Positions 32,535 through 43,200 of a stretch of DNA of 64,000 bases are shown piece after piece (position 1 is the first letter of the stretch; every line of letters begins with the position of its first letter). The stretch is from NCBI GenBank assembly GCA_051657165.1, contig JBOFKD010000315.1:28354-92353 (forward strand), written 5' to 3'. The position numbers were made by a program, and so were the translations under genes. The DNA comes from UBA7332 sp051657165. Lineage in GTDB: Bacteria; Bacteroidota; Bacteroidia; Bacteroidales; UBA7332. The notes under the pieces were generated by a model that was not told the DNA's origin, searched no databases, and worked only from the letters and a program-made list of their open reading frames with translations.

Positions 32535-35500
32535 ATGAATTTAGCCAGTTTTTCGATTAAAAATTCGAAGATCATATATTTCTTCCTTGCTATCCTGTTG
32601 ATAGGGGGAGTATTGGCTTTCGATAAATTGGGGAAAAAAGAAGACTCGCCTTTCGTTATTAAACAATGTGTGATTCTTACTCAATACCCGGGAGCTACAC
32701 CTGAAGAGGTGGAGCAACTTATCACAGAGCCTATTGAGAGAGAGATTCAGAGTATGCGTCGTGTTTATAAGATTAAATCCGATTCATATTTTGGTATGTC
32801 TAAAATTACTTTAGAGTTAATTCCTTCTACACCCGCCGGTGAGATACCGCAAATGTGGGATGAATTACGTCGTAAGGTTTTAAATATTCAACCAAAACTT
32901 CCAACAGGAGCTTCGGCAATTACTGTGTCCGATGACTTCGGAGATGTGTTTGGAATTTACTTTGGCTTGTCAGCAGGACCGGGCTTTACTTCTTCTGAAC
33001 TAAGATATTGGGCAGAAGAGATTAAGAAAGCTGTTGTGACTGTTGATGGTGTTCAGAAAGTTGGTTTGTTTGGAGATCAGTATGAGGTAGTTAACGTATA
33101 TGTGTCGTCATCGAAACTGGCGAATATGGGTGTAACTCCGCAAGCTGTTGCTCAAACTATTGGTGCTCAGAATCAGGTGATCAGTACTGGAATGAAACAG
33201 GCTGGTCCGCTGGAAATGAAGATTGTTGCTGATGGTACATACAAAACACTGGATGATATCCGCGAACAATTAATCCAGTCTAGTACAGGGCAATTTATCC
33301 GTTTAGGTGATATTGCAGAGGTTGAGATGGGTTATCTGGATCCTCCTAAAAACCTGATGCGTGTAAATGGTACTCAGGCTGTGGCTATCGGTGTTTCTAC
33401 AGACCCTGAACGTGACGTTGTAAGAACAGGTGAGCTTGTGCGTGCCCGTTTGGCTCAACTGGCTCCTCAGATTCCGGAAGGAATCCAGGTTGTATCTCTT
33501 TATCCGGAAGATATTATTGCTAAAGAGGCGAATAATGGTTTTATTATTAACCTGATTGAATCATTGGTTATCGTTATTGTAATCATCATGTTAGTGATGG
33601 GACTCAGAGCCGGTATTCTTATTGGTAGTTCGCTGATCTTCTGTATTAGTGGTACATTGCTGATAATGCAGTTTATGGGTGTAGGTCTGAACCGTACGTC
33701 TCTGGCAGGGTTTATTATCGCGATGGGTATGTTGGTGGATAATGCCATTGTAGTCACGGATAATGCTCAGATTGCCATGAAGCGTGGTGTTGAAAAAACG
33801 AAAGCACTGATTGACGGAGCTACAATTCCGCAATGGGGACTACTGGGAGCTACACTTATTGCTGTATTCTCATTCCTTCCTTTGTATCTTGCTCCTTCTT
33901 CAGTAGCTGAAATTGTGAAGCCTTTATTTATTGTATTGGCAATTTCTCTGCTTTTGAGCTGGGTGCTGGCGTTGTCTCAAACAACTACATTTGGTAACTT
34001 TATTCTGAAAAAAGACGATAAAGATAGTGGCGATCCTTATGGGTCTAAATTCTATCAGAAGTTTGAAGCACTGCTTCGTAAGTTGATCAAACGTCGCTGG
34101 CTGACTATCGGTACGATGGTTGCTGCGCTGTTCCTTGCTTTATTCGTAATGGGGATCATGCCTCAGAACTTCTTCCCGAGTATGGATAAACCTTATTATC
34201 GTTCAGATTTATTCTGGCCGGAAGGATATAATATTCGCGAAGTAGAGCGTGATATGAAGAAGATCGAAGCAGATTTGATGAATAAACCTCATGTGAAAAC
34301 TGTTTCTATCACAATGGGTGGTAGTCCGTTGCGTTATTATCTGGCAAGTTCTTCAATGGGTCCTGCTGATAACTTTGCAAATATTCTGATTGAACTTGAT
34401 GATTCAAAATATACGATTCCTTATGAAGAGGAGTTTGAGAAGTATATACGTGCAAATTACCCGAATGTAATTGTACGCTCATCTCTTTTCAAATTATCAC
34501 CGCTTCCGGAAAGTACGATTGAGTTCGGCTTCACAGGGCCGAATATTGATACGCTTGAGATGTTGACAAATCAGGTGATGGATATTATGCGAGCTACTCC
34601 TGAAGTTGCCAATATTCGTAACAGCTGGCATAATAAAGCGGGAACATGGACACCTGTTTACTCTCAGGAGAAAGGTCAGCGTCTGGGTGTAACACGTCAG
34701 TCTTTGGCTCAATCTGTGAAAATCGCAACGGATGGTTTCGCTGTAGGTGAGTATCGTGAGCGTGACCGTTTCATGCCGATTCTTATTAAAGATAAAGAGG
34801 TAGATAATCTTTCTTTAAATAATATGCGCACTTTCCCTGTATTTACAAATATGGGAACTACAACTCCTTTGGAGCAGGTGACAAGTGGCGTGGATTACGA
34901 CTTTAAATATTGGATGATCAGACGTTACAATCGTGATCGTCTGATGATGGCTCAATGTGACCCTAGAAGAGGAGAGAATGCGATTGCCGTTCAGTCTGCT
35001 CTGTGGGAAAAAGTACAAAGTGAGATTTCTGTACCGGAAGGTTATAAAATGAAATATTACGGTGAGCGTGAAAGTCAGGATGAGTCTAACGAGGCTTTGG
35101 CAGCTAATATGCCGCTGACTGCGATGCTGATCTTTATCACATTGTTGTTGTTGTTTAAAACATATCGTAAGCCGATAGTAATTCTTCTGATGTTACCTCT
35201 GATTTTTATCGGGGTAGTACTAGGGCTTGTCGTTACCGGTAAGAGTCTTGACTTCTTTGCTACACTTGGACTTCTTGGTCTTGTGGGTATGAATATTAAG
35301 AATGCAATTGTACTCGTGGATCAGATCGGAATTGAAACAGATGCCGGACTGGATCCTCTGGATGCAGTAGTGGCTGCAACAAAATCAAGAATTGTGCCGG
35401 TGGTTATGGCATCGGGAACAACAATTCTGGGTATGTCTCCGCTATTGTTTGATGCAATGTTTGGTGGTATGGCGGCAACTATTATGGGTGGTTTGCTTAT

Positions 35501-35564
35501 TGCGTCTGTATTGACGTTGTTCATTCTTCCGGTTGCATATTGTATAATCCTGCGCATTAAATAA
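32535..35564 (+). CDS. RND efflux pump inner-membrane subunit
   Basis: 1009 residues with the RND layout: one N-terminal membrane helix, a large periplasmic loop, a block of helices, a second periplasmic loop and a final block. The proton-relay helix carries AGFIIAMGMLVDNAIVVTDN near residue 395, with an Asp at the relay site; the second half has GLLGLVGMNIKNAIVLVDQI. Family members export drugs, bile acids, fatty acids or metals; the N-terminal KKEDSPFVIKQCVILTQYPGATPEEVEQLI is of the hydrophobe/multidrug type and not the CusA metal type. Substrate unknown. Confidence 0.93.
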   Translation: MNLASFSIKNSKIIYFFLAILLIGGVLAFDKLGKKEDSPFVIKQCVILTQYPGATPEEVEQLITEPIEREIQSMRRVYKIKSDSYFGMSKITLELIPSTPAGEIPQMWDELRRKVLNIQPKLPTGASAITVSDDFGDVFGIYFGLSAGPGFTSSELRYWAEEIKKAVVTVDGVQKVGLFGDQYEVVNVYVSSSKLANMGVTPQAVAQTIGAQNQVISTGMKQAGPLEMKIVADGTYKTLDDIREQLIQSSTGQFIRLGDIAEVEMGYLDPPKNLMRVNGTQAVAIGVSTDPERDVVRTGELVRARLAQLAPQIPEGIQVVSLYPEDIIAKEANNGFIINLIESLVIVIVIIMLVMGLRAGILIGSSLIFCISGTLLIMQFMGVGLNRTSLAGFIIAMGMLVDNAIVVTDNAQIAMKRGVEKTKALIDGATIPQWGLLGATLIAVFSFLPLYLAPSSVAEIVKPLFIVLAISLLLSWVLALSQTTTFGNFILKKDDKDSGDPYGSKFYQKFEALLRKLIKRRWLTIGTMVAALFLALFVMGIMPQNFFPSMDKPYYRSDLFWPEGYNIREVERDMKKIEADLMNKPHVKTVSITMGGSPLRYYLASSSMGPADNFANILIELDDSKYTIPYEEEFEKYIRANYPNVIVRSSLFKLSPLPESTIEFGFTGPNIDTLEMLTNQVMDIMRATPEVANIRNSWHNKAGTWTPVYSQEKGQRLGVTRQSLAQSVKIATDGFAVGEYRERDRFMPILIKDKEVDNLSLNNMRTFPVFTNMGTTTPLEQVTSGVDYDFKYWMIRRYNRDRLMMAQCDPRRGENAIAVQSALWEKVQSEISVPEGYKMKYYGERESQDESNEALAANMPLTAMLIFITLLLLFKTYRKPIVILLMLPLIFIGVVLGLVVTGKSLDFFATLGLLGLVGMNIKNAIVLVDQIGIETDAGLDPLDAVVAATKSRIVPVVMASGTTILGMSPLLFDAMFGGMAATIMGGLLIASVLTLFILPVAYCIILRIK

Positions 35565-35631
35565 ATATTCAAAGTTGTGAGGTTGATGGATTAATCACCT
35601 CACAGCTTTACTTAATAAAATAGTAAAACCT

Positions 35632-36882
35632 ATGAAGTTAAAATATATTTTATCGGTTGCCTTTCTTTGTTCGATTCTTTCTGTAAATGCTCAGAATGAA
35701 TTGTCGCTGAACTCTTACAGAGAAATGGTGCTTAATTATAATCAGGATGTGAAGAAATCTCAGGAGGGTGTTGTTGCTGCTTCTGCGTCCCAGAAAAGTG
35801 TTCGTGCCGGATTTCTTCCTTCTGTAGAATTACAGGGTGATTATAATTTTAATATTAAAGATTATGCCTATAAAGGAATGCCCCGGAATATGTATAATGC
35901 GAAAGCTACTCTGACCCAGAATCTATGGGACGGGGGATATACATGGGCTTCTAATCAACAAGGCAAAATTGAGCGCGATATTGCGGTGCTGGCAGAAGAC
36001 CAAACGGTAAATAATATAATTTATCAGGCAGACCTTATTTACTGGACAGCTTCAGCGAACAAGGATATGTATCAGACTATGCAGCAATACCATGGTATCG
36101 TGAAAAATTTGTTTGATGTGATCAGCAAACGTTTTGACGATGGTTTGATTGCCCGTACAGATCTTTTGATGGTGCAAACGCGTTTGAAAGAAGCTGAAAG
36201 TGCATTGGTTAATGCTCAGAAATCATATATGATTGCAAACCAGAATCTGAATATTCTGATGGGTGCAGAACCAGCAGCAGCTAATGAAGCAGGTGAGCCG
36301 ATAATGACAGAAATTCAGGTTCCTCCGGTGGTAACACTTGAACAGGCTCTTGAAAATCGTCCGGAATTTGCAATAGCTGAAAAACAAGTGGAACTGGCTA
36401 AGCAGTCTGTATCTCTTGCGAAATCTAAAACAAATCCTAAATTATACGTAGGTGCTCAGGCTGGTTACGGAAATCAGAATATGCTTATCGGTGAAGGATG
36501 GCAGACTGGTGTTTTTGCAGGTGTGAAAATTCCTATTTTTCAGGGAGGTAGCCGTGTGTATTCAACGCGTGCAGCCAAAGCAAATGCTGTAATTCAGGAA
36601 CTATCTTTGCAACAAACGGAAGATGCTATTTCTCAGCAATTGAGCAATGCAATTACAAATGTAGAGATGTCAACTGAAGCTATTCGTATTGCTCAGGAAA
36701 ACCAGAGTATAGCAAAACAAAGTTTGGATATCAATACTTTTAGCTATAATGAAGGTCGTTTGACAATCCTGGATGTGCTTCAGTCTCAGCTTTCATGGAT
36801 TCAGGCAAGCAGTAGTTTGATTCAGGCAAATCTGTCTCACAAAATGGCAGTAGCTGATTACCGTAAAGTAATTGGAGAATAA
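35632..36882 (+). CDS. TolC-family outer-membrane efflux channel
   Basis: 416 residues with a signal peptide (cleavage near SVNAQ, residue 21) and the duplicated coiled-coil pattern of TolC proteins (SKRFDDGLIARTDLLMVQTRLKEAESALVNAQKSY and INTFSYNEGRLTILDVLQSQLSWIQASSSLIQANL). It completes the tripartite pump with the adaptor and RND subunit upstream. A terminator at 36914-36950 closes the operon. Confidence 0.92.
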   Translation: MKLKYILSVAFLCSILSVNAQNELSLNSYREMVLNYNQDVKKSQEGVVAASASQKSVRAGFLPSVELQGDYNFNIKDYAYKGMPRNMYNAKATLTQNLWDGGYTWASNQQGKIERDIAVLAEDQTVNNIIYQADLIYWTASANKDMYQTMQQYHGIVKNLFDVISKRFDDGLIARTDLLMVQTRLKEAESALVNAQKSYMIANQNLNILMGAEPAAANEAGEPIMTEIQVPPVVTLEQALENRPEFAIAEKQVELAKQSVSLAKSKTNPKLYVGAQAGYGNQNMLIGEGWQTGVFAGVKIPIFQGGSRVYSTRAAKANAVIQELSLQQTEDAISQQLSNAITNVEMSTEAIRIAQENQSIAKQSLDINTFSYNEGRLTILDVLQSQLSWIQASSSLIQANLSHKMAVADYRKVIGE

Positions 36883-36913
36883 TCGGTTATCCGTATATTT
36901 TATTCAGATATAT

Positions 36914-36950
36914 AAAAAGGTTATTTCGCGAGAGCGGGATAACCTTTTTT
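36914..36950 (+). terminator. Terminator of the RND efflux operon
   Basis: AAAAAGGTTAT (36914-36924) pairs with ATAACCTTTTT (36939-36949), with an inner TCGC/GCGG near-stem in the loop, then T-run. Confidence 0.9.
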
Positions 36951-37058
36951 GTTTAGGGATCAGCCCGACCTCTGAATATGTATATAGACTCTCATAGTTA
37001 TACTTAGTATCTTTGATGTTTAAGTTTGCTAAAATAGCTAACTCTTAAATTCAAATCG

Positions 37059-37066
37059 TATCTTTG
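37059..37066 (+). promoter_or_regulatory. Predicted -7 box for the DUF4105 gene
   Basis: TATCTTTG fits TAnnTTTG, 32 bp before the ATG. No -33 box at the standard spacing. Confidence 0.5.
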
Positions 37067-37098
37067 CAGCTTATTAATATGATGAATGGATTAATTCT

Positions 37099-38298
37099 AT
37101 GAAAATAAGCAAGATTCTTCTTTCGGTTATAGCTTTGTTTTTGTTTTCCGGATTTGTTTTTGCCGGGCCGGCACTATCATCCGGCGCCAGAGTAAGCTTA
37201 CTTACTCAGGAAGGTGGTAAAGAGATTTATGCATTATGGGGACATACAGCTATCCGGATACAGGATGATAGCCTCGGAATAGATGATATATTTAATTATG
37301 GAATGTTTGACTTTTCCAGTCCTAACTTTGCAGGGCGCTTCGTGAAAGGGGAGACAGATTATATTCTGGGAGTCAATTCTATGCACGATGTGTATATGGA
37401 AGCTATTGCCCGTAATCTGAATCTGACAGAACAACATCTGAATCTTACTCAGTCAGAAAAACAGCGCCTGTGGGATGCGTTGCTTGTAAATGCAATGCCG
37501 CAGAATCGTACATATCGTTATAGTTTTGTGTTTGATAATTGTGCAACACGTCCGGCTAATATGATTGAAAGTAATCTGGACGGGCGTCTGATGTTCGCTG
37601 ACAGTACTGCAACAGGCGGATCATTACGCGATATTGTGCATGAAACGACAGGCGATTTTCCATGGTTGCGTTTTGGAGTAAATATGATTTTTGGTAGTCG
37701 TTTTGACCAGCCTGTTACATTCAGAGAGCAGTTTTTTCAGCCTACATATCTGAAGAATGCATACAACGAAGCATATGTGCTCGACCCGGATGGGACAAAA
37801 CGACCATTAGTGGATAGCTCCGTTTTACTTTTAAAGCAGGATCCGGAATTAATTGAAAATGATTCAGTTTTGCCGGCGCCCGGATGGTTTGTCTATCCGA
37901 TAGGGTTATTACTTCTTATATTTACGTTCAGAAATGGATTCCGTAAGCGAAAGTTGTCTGTAGTTCCGGATATTCTCTTTTATGGTCTGTCCGGTATCGC
38001 CGGATGTATTATTTATTTTCTGGCTCTGATTTCAACTCATCCGGGGATGTTTCCAAATGGAGTGATGTTGCTTTTTGAACCTTTACAGCTGGTTTTTGCT
38101 TTGGGATTACTCATTAAGCCATGGCGAAGATTTGTGCTGAAATTTCACTATTTAAATGCATTTATGGCATTTGGTTTTATACTGACAGCACCATTTGTGA
38201 CACAGATATATCCGTTCGAAGTACTGTTTTTGGCAGTTATTTCGTTGATTCGTTCCGTGATGTGGATAAAAATCACAAGAATTTGTTGTGAGAAGTAG
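37099..38298 (+). CDS. DUF4105 membrane protein, probable lipoprotein N-acyltransferase Lnb
   Basis: 399 residues: a signal or membrane segment (1-23), a periplasmic domain, and four or five membrane helices after residue 265. The domain holds ALWGHTAIRIQDD (His near residue 50) and FVFDNCATRPANMIES (Cys near 149), the His-then-Cys order of permuted papain/LRAT-like enzymes. From memory, a DUF4105-type protein encoded near secA in Bacteroides has been reported as the N-acyltransferase (Lnb) that adds the third acyl chain to lipoproteins; I could not check that here. The secA-proximal position agrees. The domain call is firm, the function moderate. Confidence 0.75.
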   Translation: MKISKILLSVIALFLFSGFVFAGPALSSGARVSLLTQEGGKEIYALWGHTAIRIQDDSLGIDDIFNYGMFDFSSPNFAGRFVKGETDYILGVNSMHDVYMEAIARNLNLTEQHLNLTQSEKQRLWDALLVNAMPQNRTYRYSFVFDNCATRPANMIESNLDGRLMFADSTATGGSLRDIVHETTGDFPWLRFGVNMIFGSRFDQPVTFREQFFQPTYLKNAYNEAYVLDPDGTKRPLVDSSVLLLKQDPELIENDSVLPAPGWFVYPIGLLLLIFTFRNGFRKRKLSVVPDILFYGLSGIAGCIIYFLALISTHPGMFPNGVMLLFEPLQLVFALGLLIKPWRRFVLKFHYLNAFMAFGFILTAPFVTQIYPFEVLFLAVISLIRSVMWIKITRICCEK

Positions 38299-38354
38299 AG
38301 ATTAGCACGATATTTGTAGTAAGAAAAAATAAACTTTTAAATTAAACAATCAAT

Positions 38355-39950
38355 ATGCGCAGATTTGTCGCATCCATAGTAACAATTCTTTCTGCCGTTC
38401 AGCTGGTTGCTCAGCAATTGCCGGAAAGACCAAAGCTGGTGGTTACCATAACGGTAGATCAACTGCGCTCTGATCTTCTGCACTTGTTTTATGAAGCATT
38501 TGGCGAGTCGGGCTTCAAAAAGCTGATGAAAGAAGGAACGGTATGTTTCGACCTGGATTATGATTATCCGAATGTGGATAAATCAAATTCGGTAGCAACG
38601 ATTTTTACCGGCACAACTCCGTTTTACCATGGTGTAATCTCCAATGATATATATGTAAAACATCATAAAGCGGCACAGCCAATTCTTTATGATAAAGAGT
38701 TTATGGGGAATTATTCTCCTGAAACTGTTTCGCCGCGGGCTTTGCTTACTTCTACAATCGGAGATGAGCTGAAAGTGGCAACAGAAAACCTCTCAGACGT
38801 ATATTCAATTGCTCCGGGTTATGAACAGGCTCTTCTTTCAGCCGGGCATGCTGCCAATGCTGCATTCTGGATTGATAATACAACAGGCCGGTGGGCCACA
38901 TCTACTTATTACAAAGATGCACCGTCATTCTTTGAGCAGTATAATATATCGTTTCCTCTGAATACGAAAATTGAAACTGCAAGCTGGATGCCTCTTAATG
39001 CACCATCATTTTATAAATTCCTGCCTTTTCAAACCCGCGATTTCGGCTTTAAGTATTCTTTTCCTAAATCAAAACCGGATAATGTAAAGCAGTTTAAAAA
39101 CAGTGCACTGGTTAATGAAGAGATCACGCAGTTTGCTTCAACGCTGATAAAAAACGCACCGGTTGGAAAACGTAATTATCCTGATCTGATTAATGTGACT
39201 TATTACGCAGGCTCTTTTAATGAGAAAAGTCTGACGGATAACTCTCTGGAAATTCAGGATACCTATTTACGTCTGGATACGCAGCTTGGGAATCTTATTT
39301 CAGTAATTGATCAAAAAGTCGGATTGAATAATGCACTGATCGTTGTAGCCTCCACAGGTTATTTTGATGCAGAATACTATACACCTGAGAGAATGAGAAT
39401 TCCGGGTGGCGAGTTCTATCCAAAAAGATGCGTTTCATTGCTTAATATGTACCTGATGGCTATTTATGGTCAGGGTGAATGGGTAAACGGATATCACAAT
39501 AATCAGGTGTTCCTGAATCGTAGACTGATCGAAGATAAACAAATCGATTTAAAAGAAATTCAGACGAAATCTGCTGAGTTTCTTGTTCAGATGACGGGAG
39601 TGCAGGATGTGGTAACGGCTCATACGCTTCAGCATGGCACAACAAGTGACATGAACAGACGTATGCGTAATGGATATCATCGCAAATTATCAGGTGATTT
39701 ATTTATAGAAATTCAGCCCGGATGGACGGTCAAACATGATTCGTCTGATTCAAGAGATGAACAGATCCGTAATAATGCTGTCATGTCTCCGCTCTTTATT
39801 CTGGGTGCAAATACAGTTCCGCAAAAGATAGAATATCCGGTTAAAGCAACAAAAATAGCTCCGACTATTTGCTCTTTCTTACGGATTCGAGCTCCAAACG
39901 CATGTTCCGAAACTCCGTTGAACGAAGTGCTTTTTCAAAAAAAGAATTAA
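38355..39950 (+). CDS. Secreted alkaline phosphatase/pyrophosphatase-fold protein, probably catalytically inactive
   Basis: 531 residues with a signal peptide (cleavage near LVAQQ, residue 20). The overall order matches PafA-like phosphatases: TVDQLRSD (first metal Asp35), TIFTGTTPFYHGVISND, SAGHAANAAFWIDNTTGRWATSTYY, IQDTYLRLDTQLGN, and a final KATKIAPTICSFLRIRAPNA. Yet the catalytic positions differ: the Thr of the usual TGHA segment is Asn78 (NSVAT), the Asp/His pair before EIQDTYLRLD is absent (TYYAGSFNEKS), DHG reads STG, and the C-terminal THVP His is Met (AVMSP). A conserved pseudo-enzyme with a binding or chaperone role in the secA neighbourhood is plausible. Confidence 0.8.
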   Translation: MRRFVASIVTILSAVQLVAQQLPERPKLVVTITVDQLRSDLLHLFYEAFGESGFKKLMKEGTVCFDLDYDYPNVDKSNSVATIFTGTTPFYHGVISNDIYVKHHKAAQPILYDKEFMGNYSPETVSPRALLTSTIGDELKVATENLSDVYSIAPGYEQALLSAGHAANAAFWIDNTTGRWATSTYYKDAPSFFEQYNISFPLNTKIETASWMPLNAPSFYKFLPFQTRDFGFKYSFPKSKPDNVKQFKNSALVNEEITQFASTLIKNAPVGKRNYPDLINVTYYAGSFNEKSLTDNSLEIQDTYLRLDTQLGNLISVIDQKVGLNNALIVVASTGYFDAEYYTPERMRIPGGEFYPKRCVSLLNMYLMAIYGQGEWVNGYHNNQVFLNRRLIEDKQIDLKEIQTKSAEFLVQMTGVQDVVTAHTLQHGTTSDMNRRMRNGYHRKLSGDLFIEIQPGWTVKHDSSDSRDEQIRNNAVMSPLFILGANTVPQKIEYPVKATKIAPTICSFLRIRAPNACSETPLNEVLFQKKN

Positions 39951-39970
39951 GCATATAATCTGATAATATA

Positions 39971-40154
39971 AGAAGCTGTTTTGAATTTTTTCATGACATG
40001 TGTTTTAGTCATTTTTTTGATGAATTTGAATCTTTATTTTTTTGTTAATAGCGGGCTATTAACAAAAAAAGAAGATTCAAAGGCGCAAAAAAGGACAAAA
40101 GACGGCATGATTGAGTTTATAAAATTAATATTCGAAAAATTCAAAACAGCTTCT
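39971..40154. repeat. 184-bp long imperfect inverted repeat upstream of secA
   Basis: The outer arms AGAAGCTGTTTTGAATTT (from 39971) and its complement (ending 40154) differ by one T over about 22 bp. The arms remain pairable inward (CATG..GTxTTTTxGTC..TTTTTT..TTTGAATC) up to a perfect GTTAATAG cggg CTATTAAC centre. It could be a MITE-like insertion or a large RNA hairpin; no target-site duplication is evident. A 75-codon open frame with a hydrophobic start runs through it. Confidence 0.65.
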
Positions 40155-40176
40155 AAGATTCGTTTAACAATTTTAT

Positions 40177-40184
40177 TATATTTG
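40177..40184 (+). promoter_or_regulatory. Predicted -7 box of secA
   Basis: TATATTTG, 47 bp before the secA ATG and 22 bp after the end of the long inverted repeat. The leader would be about 44 nt. Confidence 0.55.
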
Positions 40185-40231
40185 CGAAATAACATTGAAT
40201 TATAAAAAAATCGAAAAACTAAAATAAAAGT

Positions 40232-43200
40232 ATGGGATTTGTAGAGATTTTAGCTAAGCTGTTTGGAACGAAGTCACAACGTGACCTGAAGGAAATTAAT
40301 CCATACATTGATCAGATTAATGCGTTAACTGGTGAAATTGAGAAATTAGATAATGATGCACTACGTGCTCGTATCGATACTATAAAAGAGCGTATCCAGC
40401 TTCACGTGGCGGACGATCAGAAACAAATCGATGATTTGAAAAAAGGAATTGACGATCTGGATCTTGATGAACGCGAAAAAGTTTGGGTAGAGGTTGATAA
40501 AATTGAAAAAGGAATTACTGAGAAATACGAAGAAGTATTAGAGCAGGTTGTTGCTGAGGTATTCGCAATTGTGCGTGATACTGCGCGTCGTTTGAGTCAG
40601 AATGAAGAGTTGGAGTTTACTGCAACTGATTTCGACCGCAATCTGGCTGCAAAATATGATTTCGTTCGTATTGACGGTGATAAATCATACTTTAAAAATC
40701 AATGGACTGCCGGAGGTAATACAATCAAGTGGGATATGACTCACTATGACTGTCAGTTATTCGGAGGTATTGTTCTTCATAAAGGTAAAATTGCAGAGAT
40801 GGCTACGGGTGAAGGTAAAACTTTGGTGGCAACGCTTCCTGTATTCCTGAATGCACTTACCCGCAGAGGTGTTCACGTGGTAACTGTGAATGACTATCTT
40901 TCAAAACGTGACTCGGAATGGATGGGCCCATTATATATGATTCATGGTTTGAGCGTAGATTGTATCGATAAACATCAGCCAAACTCTGATGCACGTCGTA
41001 AAGCATACGAAGCAGATATTACTTTCGGAACAAACAATGAGTTTGGTTTTGACTACCTGCGTGATAATATGGCTATGAGTCCTGCTGATCTTGTACAGCG
41101 TAAACATAACTATGCAATTGTCGATGAGGTCGATTCAGTATTGATCGATGATGCGCGTACACCGTTGATTATTTCAGGACCGGTTCCGCGTGGTGAAGAA
41201 CAAATGTTTGAACAGTTCTGTCCGCGTGTAGAGAAACTTGTAAATACACAGAAAGCTGCATGTACGAAGCTTTTAGCTGAGGCTAAACAAAAAATGGCTT
41301 CAAGCGATTCGAAAGAACGCGAAGAGGGGGCATTGCTTTTGTTCCGTTCATTTAAAGGTTTCCCTAAAAATAAACCATTAATCAAGTTTTTAAGTGAGCA
41401 GGGAGTAAAAGCTGCAATGCTTAAAACCGAAGAGATATATATTGCGGAAAATAATCGTCGTATGCCTGAGGTTACGGATGATTTATTGTTCGTGATTGAT
41501 GAAAAGCACAACAGTATTGAGCTTACTGATAAAGGGATTGATGTATTGACAGGCAACTCGGAAGATCCTAAGTTCTTTGTTCTTCCGGATATTTCAGCTC
41601 AGCTGTCAGAACTGGAAGGTCGTACTGAATTATCGGATGACGATCGTCAGGCTCAGAAAGATGCTTTGCTTGAAAATTATTCAGTGAAAAGTGAGCGTGT
41701 TCATACTGTGAATCAGCTTTTGAAAGCTTATGCATTGTTCGAAAAAGACGTTGAATACGTTGTTATGGACAATAAGGTGAAAATCGTTGATGAACAAACA
41801 GGTCGTATTATGGAAGGCCGCCGCTATTCGGACGGGTTACACCAGGCGATTGAAGCAAAAGAAAATGTAACTGTTGAAGCGGCTACTCAGACTTTCGCAA
41901 CAATTACGCTGCAAAACTACTTCCGTATGTATAACAAACTGTCAGGTATGACAGGTACAGCGGAAACGGAAGCAGGTGAGTTCTGGGATATCTATAAACT
42001 GGATGTGGTAACTATCCCGACAAATCGTCCGATTTCGCGTAAAGATATGAATGACCGCGTATTCAAAACAAAACGCGAAAAATATAATGCCGTAATTCTT
42101 GAGATCGAAAAACTTGTAGGAGAAGGTCGTCCGGTATTGGTGGGTACTACTTCTGTAGAGATCTCTGAGTTATTAGGTAAGGCTCTTACAATGCGTAAGA
42201 TTAAGCATAATGTACTGAATGCGAAATTGCACCAGCGTGAGGCTGAAATTGTAGCAAATGCAGGTCAGCCGGGAACTGTAACGATTGCAACTAATATGGC
42301 CGGTCGTGGTACAGATATTAAGCTTTCTCCGGAAGTGAAAGCAGCAGGAGGTTTGGCTATTATTGGTACTGAACGTCACGACTCTCGTCGTGTAGACCGT
42401 CAGTTACGTGGTCGTGCCGGTCGTCAGGGTGATCCGGGATCTTCTGTATTCTATGTGTCACTGGAAGATGATTTGATGCGTCTGTTCAGCTCTGAGCGTA
42501 TTATTAAAGTAATGGACTCTGTAGGGTATGAAGAGGGTGAAATGATCGAAAATGGTCTGATCACTAAATCAATCGAACGTGCACAGAAGAAAGTGGAAGA
42601 AAATAACTTCGGTATCCGTAAACGTTTGCTTGAATATGATGACGTAATGAATGCACAGCGTAACGTTATTTACGCAAAACGTCGCCATGCTTTGATGGGT
42701 GAGCGTATCGGTCTTGATATTCTGAATATGATGTATGATGCTGCCGAGGCAATCGTAACAGATCATATGGATATGGCTGACTACGATGGATTGAAACTGG
42801 AAATATTCCGCGTGTTCTCTATTGAGTTCCCTTATTCAGCAGAGGATATTAAAGGAATGAAAAATCAGAAACTGATCGATGAACTGTTTGATCTTGTACT
42901 GAAAGCGTTCAAACGTCGTTCAGATCGTATGGCTGATGTTGCAGATCCGGTTATTCAGCAGGTGTTCGAAAATCAGGGAGCGATGTACGAAAATATCCTT
43001 ATCCCGATTACGGATGATAAGCGTATGTACAATATCTCCTGTAACCTGAAGGAAGCTGCTGAGTCGCACTCTAAATCGGTGGTGAAAGCATTCCATAAAA
43101 CAATCTTGTTGCATGTGCTGGATGAAGCATGGAAAGAACATTTGCGTGAAATGGATGATCTTCGTCAGTCAGTTCAGAATGCGAGCTACGAACAAAAAGA

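Noticed and set aside
37001..37070. Terminator or riboswitch in the DUF4105 leader
   Set aside because: Only a -7 box is supported; no stable hairpin or known riboswitch pattern was seen.
41110..41556. 148-codon open frame antisense to secA
   Set aside because: Serine-rich antisense shadow of a conserved gene.
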